A DNA stretch of 5,141 bases, taken from Spirochaetia bacterium (GTDB lineage: Bacteria > Spirochaetota > Spirochaetia > Treponematales > Breznakiellaceae). A program made the position numbers and the translations under genes. The DNA lies in NCBI GenBank assembly GCA_025997875.1, contig BNVE01000191.1, positions 1 through 5,141 of the forward strand, written 5' to 3'. The notes beneath the pieces are model-generated. The model made no database searches. It was given only the letters and a program-made list of their open reading frames with translations, and was not told the origin of the DNA. This document shows positions 5,077 to 5,141 of this stretch, in pieces; positions within the stretch are counted from its first letter, which is position 1, and each line of letters begins with the position of its first letter.

Positions 5077-5141
5077 ATGGTGTAGCCCGGAGAACCCTCT
5101 CAAGAGGATTTGAAAGTATCCGCGAGAGCGAACAGAGAATC

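Noticed and set aside
4474..5103. A 209-codon minus-strand frame covering the DUF192 gene and the tail.
   Set aside because: It is antisense to the DUF192 gene, whose family signature is unmistakable, and the product shows no domain.
5072..5140. A short minus-strand open frame at the right edge (ending in SNPLERVLRATPW) that could be the end of a gene beyond the window.
   Set aside because: There are only 22 codons in view and nothing recognisable. An open stretch of this length is expected by chance.

Overview
The window looks like a piece of chromosome from a spirochaete, most likely a Treponema of the environmental or termite-gut type. This is an inference from the murB plus double-cNMP-domain regulator pairing, the style of the exported lipid-free proteins and the strong preference for G/C-ending codons. 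No rRNA or other phylogenetic marker is present to confirm it. From about position 360 onward the sequence is GC-rich housekeeping-type DNA. The first 300 bases are clearly AT-rich and carry a different kind of gene.

Layout, left to right. On the minus strand, at the left edge, a 38-residue small gene (120-236) overlaps by ATGA the start of an exported protein that runs out of the window (1-123). A divergent gap of about 130 bp then carries a good promoter for murB (plus, 366-1379), whose start codon sits almost on the predicted transcription start, so the mRNA may be leaderless. A second, near-consensus promoter is built into the murB stop codon and drives a 404-residue regulator (1435-2649) with two cNMP-binding domains, a TPR-like middle and a C-terminal winged helix. 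This gene converges, with a 6-bp gap, on a fold-III PLP decarboxylase of the ornithine (lysine/ornithine) type (2656-3828, minus). Upstream of the decarboxylase, a divergent region with a 7-7-7 inverted repeat leads into an exported protein of unknown function (3879-4544, plus) and then a DUF192 protein (4534-4998, plus), with an 11-bp overlap. The last 143 bases hold no convincing gene but contain a 13-bp direct repeat and small hairpins.

Functionally the window is a mix. It has peptidoglycan precursor synthesis (MurB), a probable cyclic-nucleotide-responsive regulator, polyamine synthesis, and a two-gene envelope unit of which only the DUF192 member belongs to a known family.

The most unusual observation is that the hydrophobic core of the signal peptide of the 3879-4544 protein is encoded by a copy of a dispersed intergenic repeat (9-bp units of the CCTTTGTGT type with inverted ends). 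A mobile or dispersed repeat therefore appears to have been taken into a coding region as an export signal. The overlapping AT-rich small-gene pair at the left edge is also worth attention. I see no CRISPR array, transposase, tRNA, rRNA or classical intrinsic terminator.
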